This document shows, in pieces, positions 14,154 through 17,259 of a DNA stretch of 17,259 bases. Made by a program: the position numbers and the translations under genes. This DNA comes from Chloroflexota bacterium (GTDB lineage Bacteria; Chloroflexota; Dehalococcoidia; Plut-88900), in contig JACZVB010000002.1 in the NCBI GenBank assembly GCA_022572865.1, forward strand, positions 1-17,259, written 5' to 3'. Below the pieces are notes generated by a model that searched no databases, was not told where the DNA came from, and saw only the letters and a program-made list of their open reading frames with translations. How positions within the stretch are numbered: the stretch's first letter is position 1; each line of letters begins with the position of its first letter.

Positions 14154-14606
14154 ATGATGACAAAGATCGAGGATGGAGACCTGTGCCGGCAGATAGTTGA
14201 GGAGGCCCGGGATGCGATTATCTTCGCCGATAGAGACGGGACCATCCGCCTCTGGAATAAGGGCGCCGAGTCCATCTTCGGCTACCGAGCGGAGGAGGCC
14301 CTGGGCCGTAGCCTGGACCTGATAGTGCCCGAGAGGTTTCGCGGCAGGCACTGGGACGGGTACCGGAGGGTGATGGCCACCGGTGTCACCCGTTACTCCG
14401 AAGGCCTCCTGGCGGTGCCCGCCACTGGTAAGGACGGCCGGCGTATATCTCTGGAGTTCACCATCAGCCTGCTGCGCGGCAAAGACGGGGAGGTGGCCGG
14501 GGCTGCAGCAATCGTTAGAGACGTAACGGAGGCCTGGCAGAGGGAGAAGGCCCTGAAAGAGCGCCTGGCAGCGCTGGAGACCCGGGTCTCGGGACTGGCG
14601 GAATGA
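14154..14606 (+). CDS. Stand-alone PAS-domain protein
   Basis: A 150-residue soluble protein made almost entirely of one PAS domain (about residues 10-128). Its features are IVEEARDAIIFADRDGTIRLWNKGAESIFGY, EALGRSLDLIVPERFR, GKDGRRISLEFTISLLRGKDG and the terminal GAAAIVRDVTE, then a short helix (129-150) suited to dimerisation. There is no kinase, cyclase, GGDEF or DNA-binding output domain, so it must signal by binding a partner or act as a ligand sensor. No conserved flavin Cys (NCRFLQ) is present, so it is not a LOV domain. The start is one of two adjacent ATGs with only a weak ribosome site. The flavoprotein gene follows 51 bp downstream on the same strand and may be co-transcribed. Confidence 0.88.
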   Translation: MMTKIEDGDLCRQIVEEARDAIIFADRDGTIRLWNKGAESIFGYRAEEALGRSLDLIVPERFRGRHWDGYRRVMATGVTRYSEGLLAVPATGKDGRRISLEFTISLLRGKDGEVAGAAAIVRDVTEAWQREKALKERLAALETRVSGLAE

Positions 14607-14657
14607 GAGCAGTCGAGGTCGGGGTGGAGAGTCTAATGGGCCCAGGGGAAAGGTAAA

Positions 14658-15959
14658 TTGGAAAAACGGGCCGATGTGGTTATCATCGGGGGCGGCATAT
14701 CGGGCTGCGCCGCGGCATACTACCTGGCCAAACGGGGCGTCGGAGTTGTGCTGGTGGAGAAGGGGGAGATAGCCGAGGAGGCCTCAGGGCGTAATGCCGG
14801 CGGTGTGCGGGCCCAGGCAAGGAATCCCATCGAGGTCCCCTACATGCTGGAGTCCATTAAGCTGTGGGAGAACCTGGAGTCGGAGCTGGGGGCAGACATA
14901 GGATTCCTTCAGGGGGGTAACCTCCTCTACGTTGAGTCGGAGGAAGACCTGGCGGAACTAGACCTGGGGGCGCAGATGGCCCGAGACTCGGGAGTGGACT
15001 CCCGGGTCCTGACCCCGGCCGAGGCGCGAGCTTTGGTGCCCGGCCTGGAGGCGCCCCTCCTGGGGGCCCTTTATTCGCCCACAGATGGCCATGCCGATCC
15101 CGTGAGGAGCACGAAGGCCTTTGCCATGGCTGCCCGTGAGCAGGGTGTAAGCATCTATACCGGCTGCGCCGTCCTCGGTGTCGAGACCAGCAATGGGCGG
15201 GTGTCCTCGGTTACAACAGACCTGGGCAGAGTAGACACTCCCTGGGTGGTGAACGCCGCCGGGGTATGGGCGAACTACATGGCCAGGAAGGTGGGCCTGC
15301 ACTTTCCCGTTAGAATTGTACGACAATCTCAGGGCCAGACGGAGCCGGTCAAGACCAGGATCAGGCCCTTCGTCCGGGGGCCCCATTCCGGATTTAGGCA
15401 GACACCTGAGGGGAACATAATCTTTACCCGTGGGTACTCCCATGCCAGGGACTATGATGTGGGCCGGGAGATGCTTGACGATATTCGTATCTGGATACCC
15501 CACCTGCTCAAGCATCACAAGCTGGTGCGGTTTAACCTCGGTTGGGAACTGGCGCGCAGCTTCCAGGCGAGGACTCCCCTCCTTTCCAGAATCGTCCGGC
15601 CTGCTCCCCTTCGTTCCGGCATCGAGCCCAAGGTGAACAGGAAGGCAGTAGAGAAAGGGCTGGCGGCGCTGGTACGTGCTATGCCGGCCCTGGAGGGAGT
15701 CAGAGTGGAAAGGTCCTGGGCAGGGCTTATCGACTTGACTCCAGATATGCTTCCCGTCCTGGACGCTGTGCCCAATCCCCAGGGCTACATCCTGGCCGCA
15801 GGCTTCTCGGGCCACGGTTTCGCCATGGGGCCCATGACCGGCCGGCTCATATCGGAGCTCATCGTAGATGGCCGACCGTCGTTGCCATTGGAAGCCTTTA
15901 GCCTTTCCCGCTTTGCCAGGGGTGTGAAGATCAGCCCACCCAGGAACTTCGTTGGCTGA
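14658..15959 (+). CDS. FAD-dependent oxidoreductase, DAO (sarcosine oxidase / D-amino acid dehydrogenase-like) family
   Basis: A TTG start with AAAGGT 4 bp upstream; no ATG is better placed. The 433-residue protein has an N-terminal dinucleotide fold with VVIIGGGISG (8-16) and Glu34 closing the second strand. GRNAGGVRAQ (44-53) is typical of sarcosine-oxidase-beta-like flavoenzymes. VNAAGVWA (198-205) follows, and the C-terminal FAD-contacting GFSGHGFAMGP (382-392) comes after WAGLIDLTPDMLPVLD. Such enzymes oxidise the C-N bond of secondary or D-amino acids. The substrate cannot be fixed. Some relatives work in complexes with small iron-sulfur subunits, but none is encoded beside it. The residues around 232-330 are unusually basic for the family's substrate domain. 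Confidence 0.92.
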   Translation: MEKRADVVIIGGGISGCAAAYYLAKRGVGVVLVEKGEIAEEASGRNAGGVRAQARNPIEVPYMLESIKLWENLESELGADIGFLQGGNLLYVESEEDLAELDLGAQMARDSGVDSRVLTPAEARALVPGLEAPLLGALYSPTDGHADPVRSTKAFAMAAREQGVSIYTGCAVLGVETSNGRVSSVTTDLGRVDTPWVVNAAGVWANYMARKVGLHFPVRIVRQSQGQTEPVKTRIRPFVRGPHSGFRQTPEGNIIFTRGYSHARDYDVGREMLDDIRIWIPHLLKHHKLVRFNLGWELARSFQARTPLLSRIVRPAPLRSGIEPKVNRKAVEKGLAALVRAMPALEGVRVERSWAGLIDLTPDMLPVLDAVPNPQGYILAAGFSGHGFAMGPMTGRLISELIVDGRPSLPLEAFSLSRFARGVKISPPRNFVG

Positions 15960-16001
15960 ACCTTTCGGCCCTTAAGGATCACCTCTGCACAGCATTTTAA
16001 A

Positions 16002-16097
16002 GGCCGTTTAATAAGCTCCCCCAAAGCCAATTTTCTCCCCCTTCCTGGCCAGGAAGGGGGACAGGGGGATGGTCGAAAGTGTTATTAAACACTCTCC
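16002..16097 (+). repeat. Dispersed palindromic intergenic element, copy E (short form)
   Basis: The most compact copy. GGCCGTTTAATAA (16002-16014) and TTATTAAACACTCTCC (16082-16097) form its ends, with a perfect 9-bp inverted pair GTTTAATAA/TTATTAAAC. The 26-bp palindrome (16036-16061) is perfect and is followed by GACAGGGGGATGGTCGAAAG. One arm of the second hairpin (CCCCCAAA) survives, so this copy looks like an internal deletion of a longer form. Confidence 0.8.
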
Positions 16098-16108
16098 ATG
16101 TGAAATAG

Positions 16109-16137
16109 TTGACAATCCAGCGGGTGGTCACTAAAAT
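16109..16137 (+). promoter_or_regulatory. Sigma-70-type promoter of the FmdB-type gene
   Basis: TTGACA (16109-16114), a 17-bp spacer and TAAAAT (16132-16137) make the best promoter in the window. Transcription should begin near 16144, so the CIRCE operator lies just inside the transcript. The end of repeat copy E is about 12 bp upstream. Confidence 0.8.
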
Positions 16138-16148
16138 TATCTTAACGG

Positions 16149-16175
16149 TTAGCACTCTCACTTGGAGAGTGCTAA
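16149..16175 (+). promoter_or_regulatory. CIRCE operator (HrcA binding site)
   Basis: TTAGCACTC-N9-GAGTGCTAA matches the CIRCE consensus at all 18 arm positions with the standard 9-bp spacer. It lies about 12 bp after the -10 box and 10 bp before the ribosome site of the FmdB-type gene. Established knowledge: HrcA represses groESL and dnaK operons through CIRCE, and repression is relieved when GroEL is titrated by unfolded protein. Heat-shock control of the downstream gene is therefore strongly suggested. Confidence 0.93.
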
Positions 16176-16195
16176 TGTTGTAAATGGAGGATCAG

Positions 16196-16519
16196 ATGCC
16201 TTTGTACGACTATCAGTGTCGGAACGGTAAACATCTCTTTGAGGTGCGTCAGACGTTTGCTGAGGCAGGCTCGGCCTCATGTCCCGTGTGCGGGTCCGAT
16301 TCTCAGCGGGTCTTCCATTCAGTTCCCATCCTGTTCAAAGGCTCAGGTTTCTATTCTACGGACCACAGAAAAGGCGCCGCTAGCTACAGCTCCAACGGCA
16401 AAGAAGAGAAGTCCGAGGAAAAATCCGAAAGTAAGTCCGAATCCAAGTCCGAAACTAAGCCCGAGTCCAAGGCCACAGACAAACCCAAGGAGAAGACATC
16501 TTCCAAGACCGAGAGCTAG
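16196..16519 (+). CDS. FmdB-type small zinc-ribbon protein, CIRCE-controlled, with Lys/Ser/Glu tail
   Basis: The ATG at 16196 has GGAGG 5 bp upstream and gives MPLYDYQC, the family start; an ATG at 16184 is rejected because it overlaps that site. The 107-residue protein has the FmdB zinc-ribbon module in residues 1-58, ending ILFKGSGFYSTDHR. Three of the usual four cysteines are present (Cys8, Cys29, Cys32). The fourth, normally three residues after Cys8, is Gly11, so His13 may replace it. Residues 70-107 are a charged Lys/Ser/Glu tail, partly built of SESK units, probably disordered. FmdB-type proteins are often called regulators, but their molecular role is not established. The perfect CIRCE and strong promoter upstream suggest a stress-related role. 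It appears monocistronic. Confidence 0.9.
   Translation: MPLYDYQCRNGKHLFEVRQTFAEAGSASCPVCGSDSQRVFHSVPILFKGSGFYSTDHRKGAASYSSNGKEEKSEEKSESKSESKSETKPESKATDKPKEKTSSKTES
16412..16471 (+). repeat. 12-bp tandem repeat coding for the charged tail
   Basis: Five consecutive 12-bp units of the form YCCGARNNNAAR encode SEEK, SESK, SESK, SETK and PESK within the FmdB-type gene. The disordered tail was probably built by tandem duplication. Confidence 0.75.
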
Positions 16520-16733
16520 GGCGGGGTGAAGGCGCTTCTTCAGTATTGCCACTCAGGCGCGATTGACTTCGCTCAGCGGCCGCAAGAAATGTCTGCGCAT
16601 CGACATTGCCCGGGTCAAGGGAGAGCACCTCTTCCGCAAGCTGCCGCTCTCGTTCCCAGTCCTGCTGGTCCGCCGCCTCTTCGATCTGATCTAGGAGGCG
16701 CTCTATTCGTCGTTGGACGCGTTCGCTGGCCAT
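16455..16733 (-). pseudogene. N-terminal fragment of a kinase/TPR-type regulator gene
   Basis: The first 55 residues, ERVQRRIERLLDQIEEA then AEEVLSLDPGNVDAQTFLAAAER, are a TPR-like helical pair. From memory this opens large serine/threonine-kinase or cyclase/TPR regulators in Chloroflexota. After about residue 55 (base 16569) the frame turns into low-quality sequence antisense to the FmdB-type gene's tail and stops at 16455, so the rest of the gene is missing. The ATG overlaps the stop of an 18-codon ORF (TAATG), which suggests translational coupling. A TTGAAT-N17-TAGTAT promoter (16743-16771) could also give a nearly leaderless transcript. It might be expressed as a short helical peptide, but truncation is more likely. 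Confidence 0.6.
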
Positions 16734-16789
16734 TATGGGAGGATACTAGCGTCAGGGAGAGCAACATTCAACTCCTGTGTCGCCGCCAT
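16733..16789 (-). CDS. 18-codon ORF translationally coupled to the downstream fragment
   Basis: An AAAAGGAGG ribosome site lies 4 bp before ATG 16789. The frame encodes MAATQELNVALPDASILP and stops with TAA sharing its last A with the next ATG (TAATG). It sits 35 bp after the stop of the upstream TPR fragment. The ideal ribosome site and the overlap suggest a real translated leader ORF in an operon. The peptide has no recognised role. Confidence 0.5.
   Translation of the reverse strand: MAATQELNVALPDASILP
16743..16771 (-). promoter_or_regulatory. Candidate promoter TTGAAT-N17-TAGTAT inside the 18-codon ORF
   Basis: On the minus strand TTGAAT (16766-16771) and TAGTAT (16743-16748) are spaced by 17 bp. 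The -10 box ends 9 nt before ATG 16733, so a transcript from here would be almost leaderless. It lies within the short ORF and may be coincidental. Confidence 0.35.
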
Positions 16790-16824
16790 GATGCCTCCTT
16801 TTCCCTTCGAATCAAGATCTCGAC

Positions 16825-17136
16825 CTATGCTTCCAACTTATCCAGGCGGGACCGTACCCGCTCCATCATTGGCCGCATTCCGAGCTCGGTGGCGATGGCC
16901 AGGGATTCGTCGAACAGGACCGCGGCTTTGGCACGGTCACCGTCAAGTTGGCGCTCCGTCAGAATGTCAGCGTAATCGCAACAGGTCCAGGCCAAATCAG
17001 GTCGATAGCCCGCTTTGCGACAGAAAGCCAGGGCGTCCTCGAAGTGAGCCGCCGCTTGGTCCAGGTCGCCCATGGTGTGGGCCAGGAGACCCAGGATTCT
17101 GTCGCCGGAGACCAAATAGGGCATCAAACCCTGGAT
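16825..17136 (-). pseudogene. C-terminal TPR remnant of a large regulator, 5' part cut off by an IS element
   Basis: The minus-strand frame encodes two TPR-like helical hairpins: LVSGDRILGLLAHTMGDLDQAAAHFEDAL and CRKAGYRPDLAWTCCDYADIL, then DRAKAAVLFDESLAIATELGM and a final helix ending DKLEA at TAG (16825-16827). From memory this is the usual C-terminus of large AAA/cyclase or kinase-fused TPR regulators in this kind of genome. At 17136 the protein-like sequence stops abruptly at the first base of an IS21-like end. The frame stays open through the IS sequence to the window edge, but that part is not protein-like. There is no proper start codon, so the gene is broken. Confidence 0.7.
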
Positions 17137-17259
17137 TGTCAACGGCAACTTAAAACTGACCCCCTTTTTGCTTAAATCGGCAAGATAAAATTGACCCCCC
17201 TGATGATGTTTAGTTGATGGAAAAGCGCCGCCTGATCTTTGATCAATCAGGCGGTGCGC
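17137..17259. mobile_element. Terminus of an IS21-like insertion sequence (runs off the window)
   Basis: The end begins TGTCAACGGCAACTTAAAAC and contains two copies of a 22-bp unit starting CGGCAA and ending TGACCCCC (17143-17164 and 17178-17199; 19 of 22 positions identical, 35 bp apart). Terminal TG and multiple subterminal repeats of this type are characteristic of IS21-family ends. A strong hairpin, CCGCCTGAT/ATCAGGCGG (17228-17236 / 17246-17254), lies inside. The transposase genes istA and istB, expected beyond the window, are not visible. The boundary at 17136/17137 interrupts a TPR-protein gene. Confidence 0.7.

Noticed and set aside
14154..14606. The PAS protein as a LOV photoreceptor or histidine kinase
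   Set aside because: There is no flavin-binding Cys motif and no kinase domain within its 150 residues.
14958..15815. A 285-codon minus-strand frame opposite the flavoprotein gene
   Set aside because: It is the antisense shadow of an intact DAO-family gene; its translation is low in protein-like character.
4997..16097. The recurring intergenic repeats as a CRISPR array
   Set aside because: The copies are kilobases apart, differ in length and orientation, and have no regular spacers or cas genes.
16825..17148. TTG at 17148 as the true start of the TPR protein
   Set aside because: It lies inside the IS21-like terminus, has no ribosome site, and the frame is simply open through the IS end to the window edge.

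Overview
The window looks like accessory chromosome of a GC-rich, free-living bacterium. The best guess is a Dehalococcoidia/SAR202-type member of Chloroflexota. The reasons are the gene repertoire (several CaiB/BaiF CoA-transferases, an enolase-superfamily enzyme, FIMAH- and DUF4349-bearing surface proteins, a kinase/TPR-type regulator family), the frequent GTG and TTG starts, and a CIRCE operator. This is inference from gene content; no rRNA or tRNA gene is present to confirm it.

Layout. 125-1840 (-) encodes a secreted C-type-lectin/FIMAH surface protein. The 630 bp behind it hold a cluster of TTRTCCCCA motifs and a stop-interrupted Cys-rich frame. 2473-4912 (-) is a two-gene operon of paralogous class III CoA-transferases, one of which appears to lack the catalytic Asp. 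5169-6852 (-) holds two lipoproteins, one a DUF4349 protein with a duplicated domain. 6965-8068 (+) is an enolase-superfamily enzyme, convergent with a third CoA-transferase (8103-9311, -). 9777-11165 (+) is a class III aminotransferase. 11275-11481 (-) is a beheaded NUDIX gene. 11533-11844 (-) encodes a very unusual Met/Cys-rich repeat protein. 11968-12807 and 13090-13929 (+) are tandem metallo-beta-lactamase-fold hydrolases. 14154-14606 is a lone PAS protein and 14658-15959 a DAO-type flavoprotein. 16196-16519 is an FmdB-type zinc-ribbon protein under a perfect CIRCE operator. The right edge is decayed: remnants of kinase/TPR-type regulator genes, the last one cut by the end of an IS21-like element that runs off the window.

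How the genes may work together: CoA-transferases, enolase-type racemase/dehydratase, transaminase, hydrolases and flavin oxidoreductase form a peripheral catabolic toolkit for organic and amino acids. No single pathway can be reconstructed from the window.

The most striking non-coding signal is a dispersed element seen five times between genes (about 4997-5145, 9448-9656, 12856-13041, 13955-14099, 16002-16097). It is built of perfect palindromes whose arms change together. Its three end-complete copies each stop 16-17 bp upstream of a TTGAC(A/T) -35 box followed by a 17-bp spacer and a -10 box. It therefore behaves like a mobile or modular upstream promoter element.
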